Assembly (NCBI GenBank): GCA_038237925.1
Contig: JBBRYF010000016.1
Span: 1-44,610 of the forward strand
Length of the DNA: 44,610 bases
DNA from: AC-32 sp038237925
GTDB lineage: Bacteria > Actinomycetota > Thermoleophilia > Gaiellales > Gaiellaceae
Direction: 5' to 3'
The notes beneath the pieces are model-generated. The model searched no databases and was not told where the DNA came from. It was given only the letters and a program-made list of their open reading frames with translations. Within the stretch, counting starts at the first letter, position 1; each line of letters begins with the position of its first letter. This document shows, in pieces, positions 15,208-23,182 of this stretch. The translations under genes were made by a program, and so were the position numbers.

Positions 15208-15488
15208 GTCGCGACGTTTTCGGTGGGCGGCGGCTCCTGATACTCGTCGAGCCGCTCGAACTCGTCCTTGCCGATCGTGAGGGCCACGCGGCCCTCGACG
15301 ATCTCGCCGACGCGCTCCGAGGGGACATAGCGAGGCTTGCTCAGCAGCCCGGTGCCGACGGTGAGGCCGTCGAAGATGTCGCGCGCCGAGTCGCCGACGG
15401 TCTCCTCGATCGTGCCAAGCTCGCTGCCGTCGCTGCCGACGACCTGCCAGCCCTGTTCGATCAGGAACCAGGAGACAGGGTCGGCCAT
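15204..15488 (-). CDS. PRC-barrel-like small protein
   Basis: 94 residues. The pattern GWQVVGSDGSELGTIEETVGD, followed by a short beta-strand segment (PRYVPSERVGEIVEGRVALTI), resembles PRC-barrel or DUF2171-type domains, which act as small protein-interaction modules. The assignment rests on pattern only. The start ATG overlaps the upstream gene's stop by one base (TGATG), so the two are co-translated. It converges on argR with a 4-bp overlap of stop codons. Confidence 0.65.
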   Translation of the reverse strand: MADPVSWFLIEQGWQVVGSDGSELGTIEETVGDSARDIFDGLTVGTGLLSKPRYVPSERVGEIVEGRVALTIGKDEFERLDEYQEPPPTENVAT

Positions 15489-16132
15489 CAGACGGCCCGG
15501 CCGCCGACGTACCAGACCGGGCCCTGCGTGTAGACCGGCTTCGTGTCCGAGAGCGCGCGCAGGATCCGCAGCTCGCCGCGGATGTTGTCGGCGTCGAGCC
15601 GCTCGAAGCAGCGCCGCGCCATTTCCGCCGAAGCGCCGTAGCCGAAGCGGCGGGCGACCCGGAAACGGTAGGCGGCCCGGGCGCCGGCGCGCGCAGGGTT
15701 GACGGGTGCGAGCAGCAGGGCGCCGCGCTCGAGGTAGTCGCTCGAGCGCAGCTCGATCTCCGCATAGACGTCGCTCCAGTCCGGAGTCAGGCCCGCCGTG
15801 AGAATGTCCCACTGCTCGGCGAGCGACGGTTGCCTCCGAGCCGCGGCCTCAGCGGGCGCTTCGCTGACCCGCACGAGCTCGACAGTGCCCGTGATTCCGG
15901 CCGCGTCCACGCGTGCGAGCAGGCGTCTGACAAGCCCAGGGGAGGAGCCGACACCGCGGTGCGTGGCCGCGAAGCCGATCACCTTTCCGTGCCGCCCGGG
16001 GTTGAGCGGACCGAGCAGCGCGGCGGCGCGATCGCAGTCCGCCTCGGCCTGGACGGTGAGCCGCAGCCGAGCCTCGTCCCACCCCTCGGGCAGGCCGTCC
16101 TCGATCGCCCGCCACTGGTCGACGAGTGCCAT
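15488..16132 (-). CDS. Protein of two tandem ~90-residue repeats, unknown function
   Basis: 214 residues built of two similar units. Unit 1 runs from LVDQWRAIEDGLPEGWDEAR to ELVRV; unit 2 runs from LAEQWDILTAGLTPDWSDVY to ILRAL. Shared features are the x-QW start, the AALLGPLNP/ALLLAPVNP motif, and R-F-x-x-x-x-RxxG-like strands. No signal peptide or catalytic motif is visible and I recognise no family. The start is ATG 16132. A TATGCT box (minus strand, 16140-16145) ends 7 nt upstream and overlaps the E1 alpha -10 box. ATG 16144 is an alternative. It forms an operon with the PRC-barrel-like gene. Confidence 0.75.
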   Translation of the reverse strand: MALVDQWRAIEDGLPEGWDEARLRLTVQAEADCDRAAALLGPLNPGRHGKVIGFAATHRGVGSSPGLVRRLLARVDAAGITGTVELVRVSEAPAEAAARRQPSLAEQWDILTAGLTPDWSDVYAEIELRSSDYLERGALLLAPVNPARAGARAAYRFRVARRFGYGASAEMARRCFERLDADNIRGELRILRALSDTKPVYTQGPVWYVGGRAV

Positions 16133-16139
16133 TGGCCTG

Positions 16140-16149
16140 AGCATAAACT
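16140..16149. promoter_or_regulatory. Overlapping divergent -10 boxes (two-repeat gene / E1 alpha)
   Basis: Minus strand TATGCT (16140-16145) ends 7 nt before ATG 16132. Plus strand TAAACT (16144-16149) ends 10 nt before the E1 alpha ATG. The boxes share a TA step. Confidence 0.5.
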
Positions 16150-16159
16150 CAGCCGAAGA

Positions 16160-17131
16160 ATGGCGAAGGTCGAGGCGAAGCGGGGTCTGTCGGAGGAGCG
16201 CCTGCGCGAGTTCCTGCGCGAGATGCTTCTGATCAGGCGCTTCGAGGAGCAGGTCGAGGAGCGTTTCCGCGCCGGCGATCTGCCGGGCTTCCTGCACGTT
16301 GCGATCGGCCAGGAGGCGGTGGCGGTCGGCGTCTGCCAGGCGATGGACGACGGCGATGTCTTCGCGTCCACGCACCGCGCGCACGGGCACACGCTCGCGC
16401 GCGGGACGCAGCCGAACGCCGTCATGGCGGAGCTCTACGGGAAGATCGAGGGCTGCTCGCACGGCTACGGCGGCTCGATGCACCTCTACGACATCGAGCG
16501 CGGGAACCTCGGCGCCAACGCCGTCGTGGGCGGCGGCCTTCCGGCGATCACCGGCGCTGCGCTCGCGTTCAAGCTGCGCGGCGAGGCGCGCGTCGCGGTC
16601 GCGTTCTTCGGCGACGGGGCGACGAACATCGGCACCTTCCACGAGTCGCTCAACCTCGCGCAGCTCTGGCAGGTGCCGGCGGTCTTCGTGCTCGAGGACA
16701 ACCGCTGGGCCGAGTCGACGCCGGAGTCGCAGCACTCGCCGATCCGCGACCTCAGCAAGCGCGCCGAGGCCTACGGCATGAAGACGATGAAGGTCGACGG
16801 CCAGGACGCCGAGGAGGTGCACCGCGTCGCCTCGCGCGCTCTCAAGCACGCGCGTGACGGCAAAGGCCCCGTCTTCCTGCACGCTTCGACCGAGCGCCTG
16901 GTCGGCCACTACATCGGCGACCCGCAGGTCTACCGCGACAAGGAGGAGCTCCAGCGCCTGCAGGAGACCCGCGACCCGATCACGCTCCTGCGCGAGAAGC
17001 TCGGCGTCTCCGACGAGGAGTTCGAGGCGGACGACCGCGAGGTCCTGGAGATCGTCGAGGCATCGGTCGAGTTCGCGAAAGCCGGGACCGATCCTAAGCC
17101 GGAAGATGCGCTGAAGAACATCTATGCCTGA
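16160..17131 (+). CDS. 2-oxoacid (pyruvate/acetoin-type) dehydrogenase E1 alpha
   Basis: The thiamine diphosphate-binding alpha subunit of a heterotetrameric E1, 323 residues. Marks are EQVEERFRAGDLPGFLHVAI (N-terminal), THRAHGHTLARG (phosphorylation-loop region) and the ThDP motif GDGATNIGTFHESLNLAQLW continuing to VFVLEDNRWAEST. It decarboxylates the 2-oxoacid and passes the acyl group to lipoyl-E2. The exact substrate (pyruvate, acetoin or branched-chain) cannot be fixed; the length and gene order alpha-beta-E2 fit pyruvate or acetoin types. The 3' end overlaps E1 beta by 8 bp. Confidence 0.9.
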   Translation: MAKVEAKRGLSEERLREFLREMLLIRRFEEQVEERFRAGDLPGFLHVAIGQEAVAVGVCQAMDDGDVFASTHRAHGHTLARGTQPNAVMAELYGKIEGCSHGYGGSMHLYDIERGNLGANAVVGGGLPAITGAALAFKLRGEARVAVAFFGDGATNIGTFHESLNLAQLWQVPAVFVLEDNRWAESTPESQHSPIRDLSKRAEAYGMKTMKVDGQDAEEVHRVASRALKHARDGKGPVFLHASTERLVGHYIGDPQVYRDKEELQRLQETRDPITLLREKLGVSDEEFEADDREVLEIVEASVEFAKAGTDPKPEDALKNIYA

Positions 17132-18098
17132 GCTCTCCTACCGCGAGGCGGTCCGCGACGCGCTCGCGCAGGCGATGCGCAAGGACGGCGACGTCTTCAT
17201 CATGGGCGAGGACATCGCCCAGATGGGCGGCTCGATGGGCGTCACGCAGGGGATGTTCGACGAGTTCGGCGCCGACCGCGTGCGCAACACGCCGATCTCG
17301 GAGATCGCGATCGTCGGCGCCGGGATCGGTGCGGCGATGCAGGGCATGCGACCCGTCGTCGAGGTGATGTACGAGGACTTCCTGACGGTCTCGATGGAGC
17401 AGATCGTCAACCAGGCGGCCAAGCACCGCTACATGTCGGGCGGCCAGGTGAAGGTGCCGCTGACGATCCGCACCCAAGGCGGCGCCGGCTGGTCGCCGGG
17501 CGCGCAGCACGCGCAGCAGGTCGAGGCGTGGTTCGTCCACGTGCCCGGTTTGAAGGTCGTCTTCCCGTCGACGCCGACCGACGTGCGGGGCCTGTTGTGG
17601 TCGGCGATCTACGACGACAACCCGGTGCTCTTCTTCGAGCACCGCACGCTCTACGGGATCAAGGAAGAGGTGCCGGACGACCTCGAGCCGATCCCGCTCG
17701 GACAGGGCCGTGTGCACCGGGAGGGCTCGGACGTGACCGTGGTCGCGACCGGGCGGCTCGTGCACGAGGCGCTCGCTGCGGCGAAGGAGGCGGAGGAGGA
17801 CGGCGTCTCGGTAGAGGTCTTCGACCCGCGAACGCTGCAGCCGCTCGATGTCGACGGCCTGATCGGCTCGGTGAAGAAGACGAACCGCTGCGTCGTCGCG
17901 CACGAGGCCGTGACGCGCATGGGGTTCGGCGCCGAGATCTCGGCGGTTGTGCAGGAGCAGGCCTTCGACTGGCTCGACGCGCCGGTCGAGCGCGTGGGCG
18001 CGAAGTTCGCGCCGCTCCCGTTCGCGCCGGTGATGGAGGAGTACGTCGTGCCGCACTCCGCCGAGGTGCTCGAGGCGATCCGCCGGACGGTCAGATGA
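17124..18098 (+). CDS. 2-oxoacid dehydrogenase E1 beta
   Basis: A 324-residue transketolase-type beta subunit. Visible marks are LSYREAVRDALAQAMRKDGDV, the ThDP-contacting GEDIAQMGG, NTPISEIAIVGAGIGAAM, RTQGGAGWSPGAQHAQQ, and the C-terminal transketolase domain with DPRTLQPLDVDGL. It partners the E1 alpha encoded immediately upstream with an 8-bp overlap. Its stop codon lies inside the 5' arm of fold-back element B. Confidence 0.93.
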   Translation: MPELSYREAVRDALAQAMRKDGDVFIMGEDIAQMGGSMGVTQGMFDEFGADRVRNTPISEIAIVGAGIGAAMQGMRPVVEVMYEDFLTVSMEQIVNQAAKHRYMSGGQVKVPLTIRTQGGAGWSPGAQHAQQVEAWFVHVPGLKVVFPSTPTDVRGLLWSAIYDDNPVLFFEHRTLYGIKEEVPDDLEPIPLGQGRVHREGSDVTVVATGRLVHEALAAAKEAEEDGVSVEVFDPRTLQPLDVDGLIGSVKKTNRCVVAHEAVTRMGFGAEISAVVQEQAFDWLDAPVERVGAKFAPLPFAPVMEEYVVPHSAEVLEAIRRTVR

Positions 18099-18257
18099 CT
18101 CTCCCGGCCCCGCGCTCCAGGTCCCTGGCGCACGAGCACGCTGCGCCACGCGGCGTCCTCAGTCGCCTCCGTACGTCGAGTACGGAGGCTCCCTACGTCC
18201 TTGCCTGGCTTGGTGCTCGCACGCCAGGAACGTGGCAACGAGACCGGGAGAGTCATC
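18094..18257 (+). repeat. Fold-back element B, sequestering the E2 ribosome site
   Basis: Arms GATGACTCTCCCGG (18094-18107) and CCGGGAGAGTCATC (18244-18257) are exact complements. Inner pairing includes CCTGGCG/CGCCAGG-type segments. The tip is GCCTCCGTAC-GTCGA-GTACGGAGGC (18165-18189). The core tracts GCGTCCTCAGTC (18153-18164) and TCCCTACGTCCTTGCCT (18190-18206) match element A. The 5' arm covers the E1 beta stop, and the 3' arm contains GGGAG, the Shine-Dalgarno of E2. In RNA the hairpin would therefore mask E2 initiation. Confidence 0.72.
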
Positions 18258-19523
18258 GTGGCTAGCGAGGTCAAGCTCCCGCGCCTCGGCCAGGGCATGG
18301 AGTCGGGCACGATCGTCAAGTGGCTGAAGTCGGAGGGCGAGCGCGTCGAGAAAGGCGACCCGCTCTACGAGCTCGACACGGACAAGGTGACCCAGGAGGT
18401 CGAGGCCGAGGCCTCGGGCGTGTTGCTCCAGATCGCCGTGGCCGAGGGCGAGGTGCCGGTGGGCGACACGATCGCCTTCATCGGCGAGGAGGGCGAGGAG
18501 GCGCCGGCCGCCGCGGAGCCCGCGAGCAGCGACAACGGCGCCGCCGCCAAGGAGGTCGACGATGACCCCAAGGAGGAGGGCTCGCCGGGGCCGGCGCGCG
18601 ATGACGAGCGCGAGCGCGGCCGGACCGCGTCCGAGCAGATCGCGGAGGTGCGCCGCCCGGCCCCGAAGGACGGCGGGCGCGTGAAGGCCTCGCCGCTCGC
18701 CCGGCGCATCGCGCGCGAGCGCGGCATCGAGCTCTCGTCCCTGTCGGGCACGGGTCCGGAGGGGCGGATCGTCGCCGAGGACGTGGAGCGCTCCGGGGCC
18801 GGTGCGGCGCCGGCCGCGGCGCCCGCTGCCGCTCCAGCGCCTTCGGGCGAGGTCGAGCGGCGAGAGCTGACGAGCATCCGCAAGACGATCGCGCGCCGCC
18901 TCACCGAGGCCTGGCAGATCCCGGTCTTCCAGTTGCAGGCGTCGGTCGACATGAGCCGTGCGAACGCTCTCGTATCGCGCTTGCGCGGGGACATGGAAGC
19001 CCCGAAGACGACCATCACGGACGTGCTCACGAAGGTGTGCGCCGAAGCGCTGATGCGTCACCGCGAGGTGAACGCGCAGTGGACGGACGACGCGATCCTG
19101 CTCTTCCCGACCGCGAACATCGGGATCGCCGTGGCGGCCAAGCAGGGGCTCGTGGTGCCGGTGATCCGCAGTGCCGAGCGACTGCGCCTGCTCGAGATCG
19201 CAGATGCCCGGGCCGAGCTCGTGGCGCGGGCGCGCGAGAGCAAGCTCCAGCGCGGCGACCTCGAGGAGGGGACGTTCACGATCTCGAACCTCGGCATGTT
19301 CCGCGTCGAGCAGTTCACAGCGGTCCTCAACCCGCCGCAGGCGGCGATCATCGCGGTCGGCGCGACCGAGGAGCGTGCGGTCGCGGTGGACGGCGAGGTC
19401 GTCGTACGACCGACGATGACCCTCTCGGCGACCTTCGACCACCGGGCAGTCGACGGCGCGCCGGCGGCCGGCTTCCTCCAGACGGTCAAGGAGCTGCTGG
19501 AGGAACCCGGGCTGATGCTCTAG
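18258..19523 (+). CDS. 2-oxoacid dehydrogenase E2 (dihydrolipoyl acyltransferase)
   Basis: 421 residues from GTG 18258 (GGGAG 7 nt upstream). Domains: one lipoyl domain (1-80; the lipoyl-lysine is in ELDTDKVTQEV), an acidic/Ala-rich linker, the E1/E3-binding domain (KASPLARRIARERG, SGTGPEGRIVAEDV, about 140-180), an Ala/Pro linker, and the catalytic acyltransferase domain (about 195-421) with the active-site FDHRAVDGAPAAGFL. It transfers the acyl group from lipoamide to CoA. It is fed by E1 upstream; E3 lies three genes downstream. The longer upstream open frame runs through element B and is not the start. Confidence 0.94.
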   Translation: MASEVKLPRLGQGMESGTIVKWLKSEGERVEKGDPLYELDTDKVTQEVEAEASGVLLQIAVAEGEVPVGDTIAFIGEEGEEAPAAAEPASSDNGAAAKEVDDDPKEEGSPGPARDDERERGRTASEQIAEVRRPAPKDGGRVKASPLARRIARERGIELSSLSGTGPEGRIVAEDVERSGAGAAPAAAPAAAPAPSGEVERRELTSIRKTIARRLTEAWQIPVFQLQASVDMSRANALVSRLRGDMEAPKTTITDVLTKVCAEALMRHREVNAQWTDDAILLFPTANIGIAVAAKQGLVVPVIRSAERLRLLEIADARAELVARARESKLQRGDLEEGTFTISNLGMFRVEQFTAVLNPPQAAIIAVGATEERAVAVDGEVVVRPTMTLSATFDHRAVDGAPAAGFLQTVKELLEEPGLML

Positions 19524-19526
19524 CCG

Positions 19527-19871
19527 ATGCGCATCTGGTACCGGGTCAGCGATCTAGATGCGGCGCGGGCGTTCTACAAGGGTGTGCTCGGGTTCACGGA
19601 GACGTTCGTCGACCAGGACGAGCGCTGGGCGAGCCTCGACCGCGGCGCGACCGAGATCGCGATCGGCGAGACCGGCGACGATCCGGGCGAGGACGCGGAG
19701 GAGGGGCCGGTAGCGACGATCGACGTCCCGGACGTGAAGGCCGAGCGCGAGCGGCTCGCCGCCGCGGGGCTCGAGGTCGGCACGGTGCTCGAGCTCCACG
19801 GCGCGATGCGGATCCTCGACCTCTTCGACCCCGACGGGAACCGCGTCCAGCTCGCCGAGGATCTGTCGTGA
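19527..19871 (+). CDS. VOC family (glyoxalase-like) protein
   Basis: 114 residues, a single vicinal-oxygen-chelate module: an N-terminal RVSDLDAARAFYKGVLGF and a C-terminal ILDLFDPDGNRVQLAED, the standard paired beta-alpha-beta-beta-beta signature. The reaction cannot be told; members include lyases, dioxygenases and binding proteins. It begins 4 bp after E2 and overlaps the acetyltransferase start as GTGA, so it belongs to the dehydrogenase operon. Confidence 0.88.
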   Translation: MRIWYRVSDLDAARAFYKGVLGFTETFVDQDERWASLDRGATEIAIGETGDDPGEDAEEGPVATIDVPDVKAERERLAAAGLEVGTVLELHGAMRILDLFDPDGNRVQLAEDLS

Positions 19872-20335
19872 TCCGCCCCGGCGGGCCCCAGGACGTGCCG
19901 TTCATGCGGGACATGCTGCGCCATGCGTACTACTGGCGCGTCGATCGCGTCTCCGAGACCGGCGAGCCGCCGGTGCAGCGGTACGTCGAGCGCTGGGGCC
20001 GGCCGGGCGACACGGCGCTGATCGCGATCCAGGACTTCCAGCGCGTCGGCGCCGCATGGTTCCGGCTCTTCAACGAGCGCAACGGCGGCTATGGGTTCAT
20101 CGACGCGGAGACGCCGGAGCTCTCGATCGCGATCGTGCCGAGCAAGCGCGGCAGCGGCCTCGGCTCGGAGCTCCTGGACGCGCTCCTCGAGCGGGCGCGT
20201 GCGGACGGCTATGCAGCGATCAGCCTGAGCGTCGAGAAGGGCAGCCCCGCGGTCGGGCTCTACGAGCGGCACGGGTTCGCCCACGTCCGCGACGACGACG
20301 GCGGCGTCACGATGCGCGCCGACCTGAGTTCGTAG
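19868..20335 (+). CDS. GNAT family N-acetyltransferase
   Basis: 155 residues. It begins VIRPGGPQDVPFMRDMLRHA; the acetyl-CoA motif A is IVPSKRGSGLGSELLDALLERA; motif B is VGLYERHGFAHVRDD. It acetylates an unknown amine or protein. The start GTG 19868 overlaps the VOC stop. The longer upstream frame is a shadow of E2. It is last in the cluster before a hairpin at 20394-20408. Confidence 0.88.
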   Translation: MIRPGGPQDVPFMRDMLRHAYYWRVDRVSETGEPPVQRYVERWGRPGDTALIAIQDFQRVGAAWFRLFNERNGGYGFIDAETPELSIAIVPSKRGSGLGSELLDALLERARADGYAAISLSVEKGSPAVGLYERHGFAHVRDDDGGVTMRADLSS

Positions 20336-20393
20336 CGACCCGGCCGGCCGATCGCATCGAGGATCACGCGCGCGCGGGAAACCCGTTTCCCCC

Positions 20394-20408
20394 GGGGCCT
20401 TCGGCCCC
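20394..20408 (+). terminator. GC hairpin after the E1-E2 operon
   Basis: GGGGCC-TTC-GGCCCC followed by TTTG, 59 bp after the acetyltransferase stop. It is a short stem with a weak T-run. The 228-bp spacer 20336-20563 holds no gene; a TAGGAT box (20525-20530) lies 33 nt before the lpdA start. Confidence 0.55.
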
Positions 20409-20563
20409 TTTGCCCCCGCTTTTGAGACTAGCCGCGAAATCGTCACGGATGTGTGACGCGTTCGTGCCGAGGCAGGCACAACCCGTCCACAGCGCGAGCG
20501 CCGCCCAACCCAACCCGCCCTCGCTAGGATCGCGCCCGACCCGAAGCGACGAGAGGAACCACG

Positions 20564-21967
20564 ATGGAATGTGACGTTGCCGTCCTCGGCGGCGGGCCCG
20601 GCGGCTACACCGCAGCGATTCGCGCGGCGCAGCTCGGGGCCAACGCCGTCTGCATCGAGAAGGAGCCCGAGCTGGGCGGCACGTGCCTGCGCGTCGGCTG
20701 CATCCCGACGAAGGCCTGGGTCCAGACCGCGTTCGCGATCAAGGAGGCCGTAGAAACCTTCGGCAAGCTCGGCGTTCAGGTCGGCTCGCCGATGCTCGAC
20801 TTCGCGGCCGCGAACCAGTGGAAGGACGGCGTCGTCAACCAGATGACGTCGGGCGTCGCGAGCCTCTTCAAGGCCAACGGCGTCGAATGGGTCAAGGGCG
20901 CCGGGCGCTTCGGCGACGCCAACACGATCCAGGTCGAAGGCGGCGAGGCCGTCACGTTCAAGCAGGCGGTCGTCGCGACCGGGTCATATCCGCTGCGACC
21001 GCCGATCGACGGGCTCGAATCGCCTCGTTGCGTCGACTCGACGGGCTTGCTCGCTCAGACCCAAGTCCCGAAGCGGCTCGTCGTCCTCGGCGGCGGGATC
21101 ATCGGCTGCGAGTTCGCCTCGATCTTCCGTCGCTTCGGCTCCGAGGTGACGATCATCGAGATGCTTCCGGGCCTGATCCCACAGGAGGACGCCGACGCCG
21201 CCAAGGAGCTCGCCAAGCAATTCGGCAAGCGCGGCATCACGCTTCACCTCGAGACCACCTGCGACAAGGTCGAGGACACCGGCAGCGCCCTCGTCGTCCA
21301 TCACGGCGGCGCGACCACCGAGGCCGACCTGATGCTCGTCGCCACCGGCCGCGGGCCAACCGTCGAGAACCTCGGCCTCGAGGAGATCGGCGTCGAGCTC
21401 GACAAGCGCAAGGGCATCGCCGCGGACGAGCACCGCCGCACGACGGTGCCGCACATCTACGCCGTCGGCGACTGCGCCGGCTATTGGCAGCTCGCGCACA
21501 CCGCCTTCCGCGAGGGCGAGGTCGCGGCCGAGAACGCGATGGGCCACGAGGCCATCGTCGACAACCGCGGCGTGCCGCGGCCGATCTACACCGACCCGGA
21601 GATCGCGGGCGTCGGCCTCACCGAGGCCGAGGCGCGCGAGCAGCACGGCGACGACATCGCTGTTGGCATGTTCCCATGGGTCGCCAACGCCCGAGCGGTG
21701 ATGCAGAACGAGACCGTCGGCTGGGTGAAGTCGATCCACGAGACCAAGTACGGCGAGCTCCTCGGGCTGATCATGGTCGGGCCTCACGTGACCGATCTGA
21801 TCGAGGTCGGCACCGTCGCGCTGGACGCCGAGGCCACCGTCGAGACCGTGGCCGACGGAATGGCGGCGCACCCGACGCTCTCCGAGGCGATCAAGGAAGC
21901 CGGTCTCGTCGCACTCGGCCGTGCGATCCATTTGCCAAACCGAAAACGCGCCGCCGCGGCCAGCTAG
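20564..21967 (+). CDS. lpdA: Dihydrolipoyl dehydrogenase (E3)
   Basis: 467 residues. It reoxidises dihydrolipoamide on E2 using FAD and NAD+. The N-terminal FAD fold has GGGPGG (9-14). The redox-active disulfide is GGTCLRVGCIPTK (Cys41, Cys46). The NAD domain has VVLGGGIIGCEFASIFRRFG, FAD motif 2 is HIYAVGDCAG, and the C-terminal dimer domain carries the catalytic HPTLSEAIKEA. The start ATG 20564 has GAGAGG 8 nt upstream and its own TAGGAT promoter box, so it can be expressed apart from E1/E2. Confidence 0.95.
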   Translation: MECDVAVLGGGPGGYTAAIRAAQLGANAVCIEKEPELGGTCLRVGCIPTKAWVQTAFAIKEAVETFGKLGVQVGSPMLDFAAANQWKDGVVNQMTSGVASLFKANGVEWVKGAGRFGDANTIQVEGGEAVTFKQAVVATGSYPLRPPIDGLESPRCVDSTGLLAQTQVPKRLVVLGGGIIGCEFASIFRRFGSEVTIIEMLPGLIPQEDADAAKELAKQFGKRGITLHLETTCDKVEDTGSALVVHHGGATTEADLMLVATGRGPTVENLGLEEIGVELDKRKGIAADEHRRTTVPHIYAVGDCAGYWQLAHTAFREGEVAAENAMGHEAIVDNRGVPRPIYTDPEIAGVGLTEAEAREQHGDDIAVGMFPWVANARAVMQNETVGWVKSIHETKYGELLGLIMVGPHVTDLIEVGTVALDAEATVETVADGMAAHPTLSEAIKEAGLVALGRAIHLPNRKRAAAAS

Positions 21968-21994
21968 CCGTATCCGACACGCGGCGTTAGCCGT

Positions 21995-23140
21995 TTGAGC
22001 AACGTGGAGGCATCCCGCGCGCGCAAGCGGCACCTCGGGCTGTTCAAGCCTCCCGAAGAGCGCGCCTTCGAGCAGCTCTACAAGCGCCACGCGCGCGAGA
22101 TCTACCAGTACGCGCTCGCGCTCACCGCGAACCCGGCGGACGCCGAGGACGTCACACAGACGACATTCCTCAACGCCTACCGCGCGTTCCAGCGCGGCGA
22201 GCGTCCAATCAAGCCGCACAACTGGCTGATCACGATCGCGCACAACGTCTGTCGCATGCGCTGGCGCCAGGCCGGCGCTCGGCCGCGCGAGGTCGCGCTC
22301 GAGGGGACGCCCGAGCCGGTCGCGCCCAGTGACGACCGCCCCGACCTCGGCGAGGTCCTCACAGCGCTCGCGAGCCTCTCGTTCAATCAGCGCGCCGCGC
22401 TCGTGATGCGAGAGCTCGAGGGCCGCAGCTACCAGGAGATCTCTGCCACCCTCGGCGTGTCGGTCAGCGCGGTCGAGGCATTGCTCTTCCGCGGACGCCG
22501 GCGCCTGCAGGTCAGTCGAAAGGCGCTCGGCGTTCTAACCGCGGTACCGCTGCCGGGCTCGCTGTCGTCGTTCTTCGGCGCGGGCGGTAGCGTCGTCGCG
22601 GCCGGAGGAACCGTCTTCGGAGCCGACCTGGTGCTGAAGGCCGCTGCCGTCGCCGCTGCAGGCGCGGTCGCTGCTGGTGCGGGCTACGAGGGGATCCAGA
22701 TCGTGTCGACCGCGCGGGGCACTTCGCAGATCCAAGCCCGAGCTGGCGACGCCGCAATGGGTAGCGGCGGCGCTGCCGCGGTCAGAGGCACCGCGCAGAC
22801 CACGCGCGGCCGCGCGACGTTGCGCCGGGCGATCCCAACGGCAGCGCGCGCTCGCCCCGGCAGAGAGATCGGAGGGTCACCGCCGGCGAGCACCGTTGGA
22901 TCAAAGGCCCCGGGAACCACGGTCAGCCGTCCGCCTGCAACCGGGATCGTGGCGCCTCCCACGGCCGTGCCGCCGCTGCCGCCACCCCCACCGCTTCCGC
23001 CTCCACCGCTGCTTCCACCCCCGCTGCTGCCGCCGCTTCCGCCACCCCCGCCGCTGCCGCCACTCCCTCCGCTGCCACCACTCCCGCCCCTGCCGCCGCT
23101 GCCACCACCCCCGCCGCTGCCGCCTCCACCGGTCAAATAA
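21995..23140 (+). CDS. ECF-type sigma factor with membrane segment and polyproline tail
   Basis: 381 residues. Sigma region 2 (about 22-95) contains FEQLYKRHAREIYQYALALT and DVTQTTFLNAYRAF. Region 4 (about 118-170) contains LSFNQRAALVMRELEGRSYQEI. A hydrophobic segment follows (about 208-232, LKAAAVAAAGAVAAGAG), then a low-complexity tail and about 60 residues of almost pure Pro/Leu (321-380). It is paralogous to the next gene but lacks its zinc-finger domain. I infer a cytoplasmic sigma domain tethered to the membrane with an outside tail. The start is TTG 21995. The DNA for the tail is a degenerate CCG/CCT/CTT repeat that may be hypervariable. Confidence 0.87.
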   Translation: MSNVEASRARKRHLGLFKPPEERAFEQLYKRHAREIYQYALALTANPADAEDVTQTTFLNAYRAFQRGERPIKPHNWLITIAHNVCRMRWRQAGARPREVALEGTPEPVAPSDDRPDLGEVLTALASLSFNQRAALVMRELEGRSYQEISATLGVSVSAVEALLFRGRRRLQVSRKALGVLTAVPLPGSLSSFFGAGGSVVAAGGTVFGADLVLKAAAVAAAGAVAAGAGYEGIQIVSTARGTSQIQARAGDAAMGSGGAAAVRGTAQTTRGRATLRRAIPTAARARPGREIGGSPPASTVGSKAPGTTVSRPPATGIVAPPTAVPPLPPPPPLPPPPLLPPPLLPPLPPPPPLPPLPPLPPLPPLPPLPPPPPLPPPPVK

Positions 23141-23182
23141 CCCATCGGCGGGGTGCAAGAACCCGCCGAATCCGGCATCTTT

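Noticed and set aside
22970..23135. CRISPR-like array in the repetitive tail
   Set aside because: The repeats are short degenerate Pro/Leu codons without spacers. No cas genes or palindromic repeats are present.
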